Of a DNA stretch of 64,000 nucleotides, positions 35,029-44,800 are shown in pieces; the stretch's first letter is position 1, and each line of letters opens with the position of its first letter. This DNA comes from Pararhizobium sp. YC-54. GTDB taxonomy: Bacteria; Pseudomonadota; Alphaproteobacteria; Rhizobiales; Rhizobiaceae. The stretch is from the NCBI RefSeq assembly GCF_025847205.1, contig NZ_JAOYTH010000013.1, forward strand, positions 1-64,000. The letters run 5' to 3'. Made by a program: the position numbers and the translations under genes. The notes beneath the pieces were generated by a model. That model searched no databases. It had not been told where the DNA came from and worked only from the letters and a program-made list of their open reading frames with translations.

Positions 35029-35601
35029 ATGGTTATGACTGTGATATATCAAGACTATTTCCCTAATGATCCGGACTCCCTGCCATTGCTGCATAACGCA
35101 GAAATAAATCGAGTATATTCGAAAATATTGTATGAAGTTCACAAGAAAAAAGGTGTGTACGAATATGGAGAATGCACAACCAAAATCTCTTTTGAGACTC
35201 GGCTAGAAGATGCAAAGAGGGAAGCTGAGCGCCACAGGGAGAAATCGTATTGGTTCGATATTATTGGCGTTCCCGTGCTGCTCTTTGAGCTGATTGGAGA
35301 AAAAATGGTTTTCTTCAGAAATCCCATCGAGAAATGTAAAATCGATATCCTTATCGTTGATAGTAAAATTCGCAAATTTGGCCCGATTGCGAAGCTCTTG
35401 GATAACAAATGCTTCGGAGCGATATTCGTTGAGGGGGAATGGGATAACGCGCCGAGAGATGCGGGAAGTTACCGAAACTACAGATCGACTTCAGATGGGG
35501 GCGCCTACGGTCTCAAATGGAACCCTTCGCCCCCCACTCGACGAGGTGTACGGACGATGCAACGATTGTCTTCACGAATTTCAATGCATTTTCCAACATG
35601 A
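35029..35601 (+). CDS. AT-rich orphan protein, function unknown
   Basis: 190 codons beginning MVMTVIYQDYFPNDPDSLPLL. The gene and its flanks (about 34960-35700) are clearly more AT-rich and use different codons from all neighbours, suggesting recent acquisition. The first ~150 residues look like a globular protein (charged helix ETRLEDAKREAERHREKSYW, hydrophobic strands IIGVPVLLFELIG and CKIDILIVDS). The last ~40 residues are Pro/Ser/Arg-rich and may come from a frameshift or junction. I do not recognise the family. The ribosome site is weak (GAGAA). The following 125 bp to the cupin gene shows nothing recognisable. Confidence 0.5.
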   Translation: MVMTVIYQDYFPNDPDSLPLLHNAEINRVYSKILYEVHKKKGVYEYGECTTKISFETRLEDAKREAERHREKSYWFDIIGVPVLLFELIGEKMVFFRNPIEKCKIDILIVDSKIRKFGPIAKLLDNKCFGAIFVEGEWDNAPRDAGSYRNYRSTSDGGAYGLKWNPSPPTRRGVRTMQRLSSRISMHFPT

Positions 35602-35726
35602 CTCAACGACGCGACACGGTGAGCCTTCGACCAAATGCAAGTGCAACTCTATTCTACTTGACTGCTTTCCCTTCTCCGTCCTTGTCGGTCGGAAATGAGG
35701 CAGGTCTTCTGGGATCTGTCGGTGCA

Positions 35727-36149
35727 TCAGCTCTGCTGAAGCGGAACCAACGCCTCCAGCTCCGGCAACAGGACAACGCTCTCCTGTTCGTTCGGGTCTG
35801 TCCGCGCAATCACCGCCGAACAGGGCTTGTCCGACAGATTGGCCGCCAGATGCGGCACGCCGGCCGGGATGTAGAACATCTCCCCTGCCCTGACGATCGC
35901 ATGCTCCTCCAGCCGGTCGCCGAACCAGGTATGCGCCTCGCCGGACAACACGTAGATCGCCGTTTCATGGGTCTCGTGTTTATGCGCCTTGGCCCGGCCA
36001 CCCGGCGGGATCGTCAAAAGATGCATGCAGATGCCGGTCGATCCGACTGCTTCGGCCGAAATGCCTTCAAAGTAACCGAACCCCTGTTTTCCGTCATACG
36101 GATGCCCAGGGCGCACGACCCGGCAGGCCGGTGTCGATGATTGCACCAT
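35727..36149 (-). CDS. Cupin-domain protein
   Basis: A 140-residue single cupin: motif 1 GGRAKAHKHETHETAIYVLSGE with metal-ligand histidines and a glutamate, motif 2 AGEMFYIPAGVPHLAAN. ATG 36149 lies downstream of GAGGAG; the longer in-frame upstream extension is antisense to the ABC gene and is rejected. Divergent from the ABC operon. Ligand unknown. Confidence 0.82.
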   Translation of the reverse strand: MVQSSTPACRVVRPGHPYDGKQGFGYFEGISAEAVGSTGICMHLLTIPPGGRAKAHKHETHETAIYVLSGEAHTWFGDRLEEHAIVRAGEMFYIPAGVPHLAANLSDKPCSAVIARTDPNEQESVVLLPELEALVPLQQS

Positions 36150-36234
36150 TTTCCCATCTCCTCGGCAGCAAAATCGCGCGCAGCATACCTCATTGGAAAA
36201 ATATGAAGTACGACTATCGGAGGCAAAGAGCCGG

Positions 36235-37083
36235 ATGACGTCACCCCAATCTTCCAGCCAATGGCATTCAGGACGGAGCGCACCGGATACAATGACAACA
36301 ACACCAGCATCCGTCGTTTCGGCCCGCGATCTCGGCCTGACCTTCGAGACCAGTGACGGCCCGGTCAACGCGCTGACGGGCGTCAATCTCGACGTCGACA
36401 AGGGCGATTTCGTCTCCTTCATCGGCCCGTCCGGCTGCGGCAAGACCACCTTCCTGCGCGTCATCGCCGATCTCGAAAAGCCGACATCAGGCTCGATCAC
36501 CGTCAACGGCACGACCCCGGAAGACGCCCGCCAGAACCGCTCCTACGGCTATGTCTTTCAGGCCGCCGCCCTCTATCCATGGCGCACCATCGAAAAGAAT
36601 ATCGCCCTGCCGCTGGAGATCATGGGCTACAGCGCAGCCGACCAGAAAGCCCGCATCGAGCGCACGCTGGATCTGGTCAACCTCACCGGCTTCGGCAAGA
36701 AATTCCCCTGGCAGCTTTCGGGCGGCATGCAGCAGCGCGCCTCGATCGCCCGCGCGCTCGCCTTCGATGCCGATCTTCTCCTGATGGACGAACCCTTTGG
36801 CGCGCTGGACGAAATCGTCCGCGATCACCTGAACGAGCAGCTCTTGAAACTCTGGGACCGCACAAACAAGACGATCTGCTTCGTCACTCACTCGATCCCG
36901 GAAGCCGTCTATCTCTCGACCAAGATCGTCGTCATGAGCCCCCGCCCCGGCCGCGTCACCGATATCATCGAGTCCACACTGCCGAGGGAGCGTCCGCTCG
37001 ACATCCGCGAAAGCCCCGAATTTCTGGAGATTGCCAGCCGGGTGCGCGAAGGCCTGAGAGCGGGGCATAGCTATGATGAGTAG
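36235..37083 (+). CDS. ABC transporter ATP-binding protein (nitrate/taurine/pyrimidine type)
   Basis: About 282 residues; the start is uncertain (ATG 36235 downstream of GGAGG, or 36292 without a site). Walker A GPSGCGKTT, Q-loop YVFQAAALYPWRT, signature LSGGMQQRASIARA, Walker B LLLMDEPFGALDE, H-loop FVTHSI: the NitT/TauT/SsuB family. First gene of a five-gene operon ending with an NMT1-type binding protein. Its position beside pyrimidine catabolic genes points to uptake of a pyrimidine or related base. Confidence 0.88.
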   Translation: MTSPQSSSQWHSGRSAPDTMTTTPASVVSARDLGLTFETSDGPVNALTGVNLDVDKGDFVSFIGPSGCGKTTFLRVIADLEKPTSGSITVNGTTPEDARQNRSYGYVFQAAALYPWRTIEKNIALPLEIMGYSAADQKARIERTLDLVNLTGFGKKFPWQLSGGMQQRASIARALAFDADLLLMDEPFGALDEIVRDHLNEQLLKLWDRTNKTICFVTHSIPEAVYLSTKIVVMSPRPGRVTDIIESTLPRERPLDIRESPEFLEIASRVREGLRAGHSYDE

Positions 37084-37122
37084 ACCGATTGTGCCGTGCC
37101 GCGGCACGGCGAGGTGCCAATC

Positions 37123-37458
37123 ATGACCCCCTCCTTCATCCTCTGGCTCGCCGCCTCTATGGCCATTTTCCTCAGCGCCGCGACTGCGTCGCGCTATTAT
37201 GTCTCCAACAACAACATCCTGATCCTGATCTTCTCGCTTGGCCTCTATTGCCTCGGCAACCTGATGATGGTGCGGTTGATGCGCGAAGGGGGGCTGGGAC
37301 TTGCCATTTCGGCATCGGCCATTGCCCAGCTGCTCCTGGTCAATTTCATCGCCTTTGCCGTCTTCGGCGAGCGGATGACCCTGCCGCAACTGGCCGGGGT
37401 GGCGCTTGGCATCGTGTCGATGGGATTGATGCTGCTGCCCGCCGGCGGGAAGGCCTGA
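37123..37458 (+). CDS. Small four-helix DMT/SMR-like membrane protein
   Basis: 111 residues with four hydrophobic helices: FILWLAASMAIFLSAATASRY, NILILIFSLGLYCLGNLMMV, LGLAISASAIAQLLLVNFIAF and LPQLAGVALGIVSMGLMLLP. It resembles half of a drug/metabolite (EamA-like) transporter, but TM1 lacks the SMR glutamate. ATG 37123 has GAGG 8 nt upstream. It lies within the ABC operon, 39 bp after the ATPase gene and 2 bp before the first permease gene, so it is probably part of the same uptake function, in an unknown way. Confidence 0.72.
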   Translation: MTPSFILWLAASMAIFLSAATASRYYVSNNNILILIFSLGLYCLGNLMMVRLMREGGLGLAISASAIAQLLLVNFIAFAVFGERMTLPQLAGVALGIVSMGLMLLPAGGKA

Positions 37459-37460
37459 CT

Positions 37461-38345
37461 ATGGAAAAACCGAACATCTTCAAGGACAGGATCATGCCGG
37501 TGGGCGTCATCCTCCTTGCCGTCCTCGTCATCTGGTATGTGGCGGTGGTCTTTCTCAATGCGCCCTACGAGCGCGATACGGCCGCACGGGCCGGAACCGA
37601 AATCACCTTCTCCGAAATCCTGCCGAAGACCATGTTCCAGCAACGGCCGGTTCTGCCCGCCCCGCATCAGGTGATCGCCGAGATCTGGGACACCACCTTC
37701 AACAAGCCGATCACCTCCAAGCGCAGCCTCGTCTACCATGCCTGGATCACGCTGTCGGCGACGCTGCTCGGCTTCGGTATCGGCACCGTGCTCGGCATTC
37801 TGCTCGCCGTCGGCATCGTCCATAACCGCGCCATGGACCGCTCGTTGATGCCGTGGGTGATCGCCAGCCAGACCATCCCCATCCTTGCCATCGCGCCGAT
37901 GATCATCGTCGTGCTCAATGCGATCGGCATATCCGGGCTTTTGCCTAAGGCGCTGATCTCGACCTATCTCAGCTTCTTTCCGATCGTCGTCGGGATGGTC
38001 AAGGGCTTGAGAAGTCCCGAGCAGATCCAGCTCGACCTGATGCACACCTATTACGCCAGTCCGGCGCAGACGTTCTGGAAGCTGCGCTGGCCGTCCTCCA
38101 TGCCCTATCTCTTCGCCTCGCTGAAGGTCGCCATCGCCATTTCGCTCGTCGGCGCCATTGTCGGCGAACTGCCAACCGGGGCCGTGTCCGGTCTTGGCGC
38201 CCGGCTTCTGGCCGGCTCCTATTACGGCCAGACGGTGCAGATATGGTCTGCGCTGTTCATGGCGGCGGCACTTGCCGCAACCCTTGTCATCATCGTCGGC
38301 TTTGCCCACACCGCCGTCCTCAAGCGCATGGGGATGAAGCCATGA
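37461..38345 (+). CDS. ABC transporter permease 1 (NitT/TauT type)
   Basis: 294 residues: an N-terminal helix followed by a periplasmic loop (APYERDTAARAGTEITFSEI), then a BPD-type permease core with KRSLVYHAWITLSATLLGFGIGTVLG and coupling loop LDLMHTYYASPAQTFWKLRWPSSMPYLF. The ATG at 37461 is 2 bp after the preceding stop. Partners with the next permease; overlaps it by 4 bp. Confidence 0.88.
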   Translation: MEKPNIFKDRIMPVGVILLAVLVIWYVAVVFLNAPYERDTAARAGTEITFSEILPKTMFQQRPVLPAPHQVIAEIWDTTFNKPITSKRSLVYHAWITLSATLLGFGIGTVLGILLAVGIVHNRAMDRSLMPWVIASQTIPILAIAPMIIVVLNAIGISGLLPKALISTYLSFFPIVVGMVKGLRSPEQIQLDLMHTYYASPAQTFWKLRWPSSMPYLFASLKVAIAISLVGAIVGELPTGAVSGLGARLLAGSYYGQTVQIWSALFMAAALAATLVIIVGFAHTAVLKRMGMKP

Positions 38346-39214
38346 ATTACGGTCTGCTCTTCGGTGCCATCGCCTTCTGGATCGCTGCCTGGGCAACCAA
38401 TGAATGGCTGGTGCGCCAGAAATTCAAGGACAGGTCGGCAAACAGCGTTGTTCGCCTCGCAGTGCCGCTGCTGTTCGGCGTCAGTATCCTGGTTCTGTGG
38501 GAGGGGCTCGTGCGCGGGTTCAATGTTCCCACCGTGCTCCTGCCACCGCCCTCGATGATCTGGACGCGGCTGATCAACTCCCTGCCCACACTCTGGGCCG
38601 ATTTCCAGCAGACTTTCCTGAAGGCCGTCATCACCGGCTATGCGCTCGGCTGCAGCCTCGGATTTCTCGTCGCCATCGCCATCGACCGCTCGCCTTTCCT
38701 GCAGAAGGGCCTGTTGCCGCTCGGCAATTTCGTCTCGGCGCTGCCCGTCATCGGCGTCGCGCCGATCATGGTCATGTGGTTCGGCTTCGACTGGCAGTCG
38801 AAGGTCGCCGTGGTGGTCATCATGACCTTCTTCCCGATGCTGGTGAACACGGTGTCCGGGCTTTCAGCGGCAAGTTCGATGGAACGGGACCTGATGCACA
38901 CCTATGCCGCCAGCTGGTTTCAGACGCTCGTCAAATTGCGTCTTCCGGCGGCATGGCCTTTCATCTTCAATGCGCTCAAGATCAATTCCACGCTGGCGCT
39001 GATCGGTGCCATCGTCGCTGAATTCTTCGGCACCCCGATCGTCGGCATGGGGTTCCGGATTTCCACCGAAGTGGGGCGCATGAATGTCGATATGGTTTGG
39101 GCCGAAATCGCTGTCGCGGCGGTGGCTGGCTCCGTCTTCTACGGGATAGTGGCGCTCATCGAGCGGGCTGTCACGTTCTGGCATCCGTCCGTGCGAAACG
39201 CGCGAACGGCTTGA
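38342..39214 (+). CDS. ABC transporter permease 2 (NitT/TauT type)
   Basis: 290 residues, six or seven helices. Conserved NVPTVLLPPPSMIW, coupling loop MERDLMHTYAASWFQTLVKLRLPAAWPFIF and GAIVAEFFGTPIVGMGFRI. ATG 38342 overlaps the upstream stop (ATGA). Heterodimer with permease 1 is likely. Confidence 0.88.
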   Translation: MNYGLLFGAIAFWIAAWATNEWLVRQKFKDRSANSVVRLAVPLLFGVSILVLWEGLVRGFNVPTVLLPPPSMIWTRLINSLPTLWADFQQTFLKAVITGYALGCSLGFLVAIAIDRSPFLQKGLLPLGNFVSALPVIGVAPIMVMWFGFDWQSKVAVVVIMTFFPMLVNTVSGLSAASSMERDLMHTYAASWFQTLVKLRLPAAWPFIFNALKINSTLALIGAIVAEFFGTPIVGMGFRISTEVGRMNVDMVWAEIAVAAVAGSVFYGIVALIERAVTFWHPSVRNARTA

Positions 39215-39263
39215 GAAATGCCTGTCCGTGGTGGACGGGTACAACAAAAAAGAGGGAACTGAC

Positions 39264-40256
39264 ATGAAGACAAGACTTGCATCATTGCTGCTGGCAAGCG
39301 CTTTTTCGCTGTCCGCATTCCATGCCATGGCCGCCGACAAGGTGGTTCTGCAGCTGAAATGGGTCACGCAGGCCCAGTTCGCCGGATACTACGTCGCCAA
39401 GGACAAGGGCTTTTACGAAGCCGAAGGCCTCGATGTCGAAATCAAGCCGGGCGGTCCCGACATCGCGCCTCCGCAGGTCATTGCCGGCGGCGGCGCAGAT
39501 GTTGTGGTCGACTGGATGCCTTCGGCGCTTGCAACCCGCGAAAAGGGCGTCGCCCTCGTCAACATCGCCCAGCCGTTCAAGACGTCCGGCATGATGCTGA
39601 CCTGCCTGAAGGAATCCGGCGTCGCTTCACCTGCCGATTTCAAAGGCAAGACGCTCGGCGTCTGGTTCTTCGGCAATGAGTATCCGTTCCTGTCGTGGAT
39701 GAGCCAGCTCGGCCTCAAGACCGAGGGTGGCCCGGATGGCGTCACGGTCCTGAAGCAGGGCTTCAATGTCGATCCGCTCATCCAGAAGCAGGCTGCCTGC
39801 ATCTCCACCATGACCTACAACGAATATTGGCAGGTCATCGATGCCGGCATCAAGCCGGAAGACCTGGTGACGTTCAAGTACGAAGACCAGGGCGTCGCAA
39901 CTCTGGAAGACGGGCTCTACGCGCTTGAAGACAAGCTCAAGGACCCGGCCTTCAAGGAAAAGATGGTCAAGTTCGTCCGCGCCTCGATGAAGGGCTGGAA
40001 ATATGCCGAGGAGCACACGGATGAAGCAGCCGGCATCGTTCTCGAAAACGACGCCACGGGCGCCCAGACGGAAGAACACCAGAAGCGCATGATGAGCGAA
40101 ATCGCCAAGCTGACGGCGGGTTCCAACGGCGCACTCGACGAAGCCGACTACAAGCGCACGGTCGCTTCGCTTCTGAAGGGCGGCTCCGATCCGGTTATCA
40201 GCAAGGAACCGGTCGGCGCTTTCACCCACGAGATCACCGACGCGGCTCTCAAGTAG
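39264..40256 (+). CDS. NMT1/THI5-like periplasmic binding protein
   Basis: 330 residues. Signal peptide KTRLASLLLASAFSLSAFHAMA, then VVLQLKWVTQAQFAGYYVAKDKGFYEAEGLDVEIKPGG, the standard start of NMT1/THI5-like proteins that bind pyrimidines, thiamin precursors or riboflavin. ATG 39264 is preceded by AGAGGGAA. The neighbourhood (preTA, hydA, ureidopropionase) favours uracil, thymine or a related pyrimidine as ligand; hydroxymethylpyrimidine is the alternative. Confidence 0.87.
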   Translation: MKTRLASLLLASAFSLSAFHAMAADKVVLQLKWVTQAQFAGYYVAKDKGFYEAEGLDVEIKPGGPDIAPPQVIAGGGADVVVDWMPSALATREKGVALVNIAQPFKTSGMMLTCLKESGVASPADFKGKTLGVWFFGNEYPFLSWMSQLGLKTEGGPDGVTVLKQGFNVDPLIQKQAACISTMTYNEYWQVIDAGIKPEDLVTFKYEDQGVATLEDGLYALEDKLKDPAFKEKMVKFVRASMKGWKYAEEHTDEAAGIVLENDATGAQTEEHQKRMMSEIAKLTAGSNGALDEADYKRTVASLLKGGSDPVISKEPVGAFTHEITDAALK

Positions 40257-40283
40257 ACTAGATAATACTTTTTGACCAAGAAG

Positions 40284-40313
40284 CGCGCGGGATGCCCCGC
40301 GCGTTTCTCATTT
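40284..40313 (+). terminator. Intrinsic terminator after the ABC operon
   Basis: 8-bp stem CGCGCGGG / CCCGCGCG with ATGC loop (40284-40303) followed by TTTCTCATTT, 28 bp after the binding-protein stop. Confidence 0.75.
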
Positions 40314-40617
40314 GCAACACTGGAAAAACACTTGCGTGCAACAAAACGACATAAAACAGAAGTTGCATTGATGGCACCCAACAAATAAAATAATGAGGCA
40401 CCATTCTTCTTTTCTATCATCTTGCATAGCTAAGTGGGCCTAACTAAATAGAGCCCCGAAGGCATTTTGAGGAGGATGCGGAGGACAATTTTCGCGCAAT
40501 AGAATTGCCATTGACGCGCTATTTCCTTCCCTTCCAGCACATGAGCGACACGCCCTTCCTGCAAGGTTTTCGGCGTCAGCGAACTTGATTTATCCGGAAT
40601 TCGAGGAAAATGAGCCG
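40314..40617. other. Gap upstream of the RND operon
   Basis: About 300 bp with an AT-rich middle (40330-40450). No convincing gene, no regulator gene nearby and no clear inverted repeat. Presumably holds the promoter and 5' leader of the efflux operon. Confidence 0.4.
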
Positions 40618-41808
40618 ATGGCCCGTAACACGACGTTTGCGTTTGGAGTTTCCACTGCCCTGCTGCTGACTTTGCTGTCCAGCGCTGCATCCGCGCAAGA
40701 GGCCGCCACGCCGAAAGCCGAGCAGACATTGCCGTCCATCGTCGTGACCCAGGTGGAAAACAAACCGGTCATCGACCGCGTCGTTGCCACCGGCGCCATC
40801 AAGGCGGTGGAAGAGACCTATGTCTCGCCGCTGGTCGATGGATTGTCGATCCGCACGCTGAACGCCGACGTCGGCGACCGGGTCGAGGCAGACACTACGC
40901 TGGCCGTGCTCAACGACGACATGCTGCTCTTGCAAAAGAGCCAGTATGCGGCAAGCCTTGCCAAGGCCAATGCCTCGCTCGCACAGTACCAGGCACAGCT
41001 TGCCGAAGCACGGGCCAATGCAGAGGAAGCGGTGCGGGTCAGCGAGCGCTCCAAGAAGCTATCGGAAGCCGGCTCTATTTCCACCGCCCAGCGGGATCAG
41101 GAGAAGGCCGCCGCGACCGCGGCCCTTGCCCGGCTCAATTCGGCCGAACAGCTCATCGCCGTCGCCAAGGCCGATATCAAGGTGGTCGAAGCCCAGATGT
41201 CCGATCTGGACCTGCGCCTTGCCCGTACCGAGGTCAAATCTCCGGTCAGCGGCATCGTTTCGGCAAGGGCCGCCAAGGTCGGTGCCATTGCCAATGGTAC
41301 CGGCGAGCCGCTGTTCACGATCATTCGCGACGGCGCGCTGGAAATGCGGGCCGATATCAATGAGGCAGATCTCATCAAGCTCGCCATCGGCCAGAAGGCT
41401 GTGGTCACGCTCGCCGACGGCAAGGCCAGGGTTGACGGTAGGATCCGCCTGATTTCGCCGATGGTCGATGCCCAGACCCGGTTGGGCGCCGTCTACATCT
41501 CGCTGAACGAGCCCGAAAAGGCACGTGTCGGGATGTATGCCGATGCGCAGATCATCATCGAGGAAAAACAGGCCATCGTCTTGCCGCTGACAGCCGTTAC
41601 TGTCGGCAACAACGAGACGATCGTGCGCAAGGTCGATGACGGCGTTGTTCACCTGACGAAAGTGACGACAGGCATTCAGGATGGTGAATTCATCGAGATC
41701 ACCACAGGTCTGAAACCCGGTGACAAGGTGGTTGCCAAGGCCGGCGCCTATGTGCGCGACGGTGACAAGATCAATCCGGTGACCTCCGCCGCCACGGCGA
41801 CCAATTGA
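40618..41808 (+). CDS. RND efflux periplasmic adaptor (membrane fusion protein)
   Basis: 396 residues. Signal peptide (FGVSTALLLTLLSSAASA), then biotinyl-lipoyl halves (VSPLVDGLSIRTLNADVGDRVEADTTLAVL and RTEVKSPVSGIVSARAAKVG) around an alpha-hairpin (about 115-190, ASLAQYQAQLAEARANAEEAV...), and C-terminal beta-barrel and membrane-proximal domains. Links the RND pump to an outer-membrane channel, absent here. The ATG at 40618 is used although the GAGGA site is 11 nt away. Confidence 0.9.
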   Translation: MARNTTFAFGVSTALLLTLLSSAASAQEAATPKAEQTLPSIVVTQVENKPVIDRVVATGAIKAVEETYVSPLVDGLSIRTLNADVGDRVEADTTLAVLNDDMLLLQKSQYAASLAKANASLAQYQAQLAEARANAEEAVRVSERSKKLSEAGSISTAQRDQEKAAATAALARLNSAEQLIAVAKADIKVVEAQMSDLDLRLARTEVKSPVSGIVSARAAKVGAIANGTGEPLFTIIRDGALEMRADINEADLIKLAIGQKAVVTLADGKARVDGRIRLISPMVDAQTRLGAVYISLNEPEKARVGMYADAQIIIEEKQAIVLPLTAVTVGNNETIVRKVDDGVVHLTKVTTGIQDGEFIEITTGLKPGDKVVAKAGAYVRDGDKINPVTSAATATN

Positions 41809-41821
41809 CGGGAAGAGCGGT

Positions 41822-44800
41822 ATGAATTTTTCAGCTTGGGCAATTCGCAATCCGATTGCGCCGATCCTCGCCTTCGTGTTGTTGATGTATCTCGGATATT
41901 CATCCTTCAACACGCTGCCGATCACGCGCTTCCCCAATATCGACGTTCCGATCGTCTCGATCAGCGTCAGCCAGAGCGGTGCAGCACCTGCAGAACTTGA
42001 ATCGCAGGTCACCAAGGAAATCGAGGATGCCGTTGCCGGCATTTCCGGGGTCGATCACATTACATCGACCATCAGCGACGGGGTCTCCAACACCGCCGTG
42101 ATGTTCATGATGGACGTTCCGACCAATCAGGCCGTTCAGGACACCAAGGATGCGATCGACCGCATTCGCGGCGACCTGCCCGCCTCGGTCGAAGAACCGA
42201 TCGTCTCCAAGGTCGATGTCGAAGGACAGGCGATCCAGACCTTTGCCGTCTCGTCTCCGGGCATGACGCTTGAGGAAATCTCCTGGTTCGTTGACGACAC
42301 CGTCAAGCGCGCGCTTCAGGGCAAGTCCGGCATCGGCCGGATCGACCGTTACGGCGGGGCTGACCGCGAGGTCCGCGTCGAACTCAACGATGCACGCCTG
42401 AATTCCTATGGCATTACCGCCTCCGACGTGAACAATCAGCTGCGCAAGATGAACACCGACCTCGGCTCCGGCCGCGGACAGGTGGGTGGCAGCGAGCAGG
42501 CGATCCGCACGCTCGGCGACGCCCGCTCGGTCGAGGGGCTGGCGAACACCATGATCGCCATGCCGAACGGCAGGTTCGTGCGCCTTTCCGAACTCGGCAC
42601 GGTGACCGACACCTACGAGGAGCCTAAGTCGTTCTCGCGTTTCAACGGCACGCCGGTCGTCACCTTCGCCGTCTTCCGCGCCAAGGGAGCAAGCGAGGTC
42701 TCGGTCGCAGAAACGGTTGAAAACACGCTTGTCGACCTCAGGGCGAAAAATCCCGACGTGTCGATCGAACTGGTTGATGATTCCGTCTACTACACCTACG
42801 GCAACTATGAGGCGGCGATCCATACTCTGCTCGAAGGCGCGCTGCTCGCCGTTGCCGTGGTCATGCTGTTCCTGCGCAACTGGCGCGCAACGCTGATCTC
42901 GGCGCTGGCACTGCCGCTGTCGGCCATTCCGACCTTCTGGATCATGGACCTGCTCGGCTTCTCGCTGAATCTGGTCAGCTTCCTCGCCCTGACGCTAGCC
43001 ACCGGTATTCTCGTCGATGACGCCATCGTCGAAATCGAGAATATCGCCCGGCATATCAAGATGGGCAAATCGCCATACAAGGCGGCAATCGAAGCGGCCG
43101 ACGAAATCGGTCTTGCCGTGATCGCAACGACGTTCACGATCATCGCGGTGTTCGTGCCGGTGTCCTTCATGCCCGGTATTCCCGGTCAGTACTTCATCCA
43201 GTTCGGCCTGACGGTCGCGGTCTCGGTATTCTTCTCGCTGATGGTCGCGCGGCTGATCACGCCACTCATGGCTGCCTATCTGATGAAGTCGGGTGATGGC
43301 GACGGCCATGACCACGATGACGACGGCGCAATCATGCGCGGCTACACCTGGCTGGTCAGCAGGACGACCAAGCGCTGGTACATGCGGTATGCGACGATGC
43401 TCGCCGCCGTCGGTTTCGTCATCGGATCGGTCATGCTTTTGATGACGGTTCCAGGCAGCTTCCTGCCGACCGAAGATGCGTCGCGTATCGTTCTGTCCGT
43501 CGAACTGCCGCCGGATGCGCGACTGGACGATACCGACAAGACGACCGAAGAAATCTACGCCCGTATCAAGGACCTGAATGGCGTCGAAGGCATCTTCGTC
43601 CTTGGCGGCGCCTCGCCGAAGGGCGATCTCGAGCTGCGCCGCGCGACGATCACCATCATGCTGGCCAAGCTTGACCATTCGCTGCTCAACAAGGTGGTCA
43701 ACGACGTTTTCGGCCGCATACCGGTGATCGGCGAGTATCTGCCGAAACTGCCGCCGGCGGGCCGCATCATTCCCCAGGCCGAAATCGAAAAGCAGGTTTA
43801 TGCGGCAGTTCGCCCCATTCCGGATGTCCGGATTTTGAAGTTGAACGACCGCGGCGAACGGGACCTGGCGTTCAATCTTCTGTCGAAGAGCGACGCTGCC
43901 CTCAACAAAGCCGTTGGCATGCTGGAAGCCAATCTGCGCAACGAGCCTCTGCTCGCCAATGTCAGCCCCGACGGCGCCTTGCCGCGGCCTGAACTGCAGA
44001 TTCGCCCGCGCGCCGACCAGATGTCGCGTCTCGGCATCATGACCGCACAGATCGCCGACGTCGTTCGTGTCGCCACCATCGGCGATATCGATGCGGCCCT
44101 GACGAAGATTTCGCTCGATGACCGGCAAATTCCGATCCGCGTCCAGGTGAATACGGATTTCCGCACCGATCTCGCCGCCATCCGCAATCTGAAAGTTCAG
44201 ACGGCGGCCGGTGCGCTGGTGCCGATTTCGACGGTTGCCGATATCAACTATTCGGAAGGCCCAAGCTCGATCAAGCGTTACGACCGCAGCCGCGTCGTTA
44301 CCATGGGCGCGGACCTGCCGATCGGCGTGGCGCTGAATACGGCATCGGATCGCTTCAAGGAGATTGCCAAGGAAACCAAGCTGCCGGCGGGCGTCGAGTT
44401 CCTCGAAAGCGGCGACGCCGAAGTTCAGGCGGAAATGGAACAGGGATTTGGCAACGCCATGCTGCTCGGCCTGATGCTGGTGCTGGTGGTGCTCATCCTC
44501 CTGTTCAAGAATGTCATCCAGCCGTTCACGATCCTGTTCTCGCTGCCGCTCGCCATCGGCGGCGTGGCGATCGGCTTGATCCTGACGCAGAACGCCATGT
44601 CGATGCCGGTGCTGATCGGCATCCTGATGCTGATGGGTATCGTTACGAAGAACGCCATTCTCCTGGTCGATTTCGCAATCGAGATGATGTACCGCGGCAT
44701 GGAGCGGACGGAAGCGATGATCGAGGCGGGACGCAAGCGCGCACGCCCGATCGTCATGACATCGATCGCGATGTCGGCGGGCATGTTGCCCTCGGCGCTC

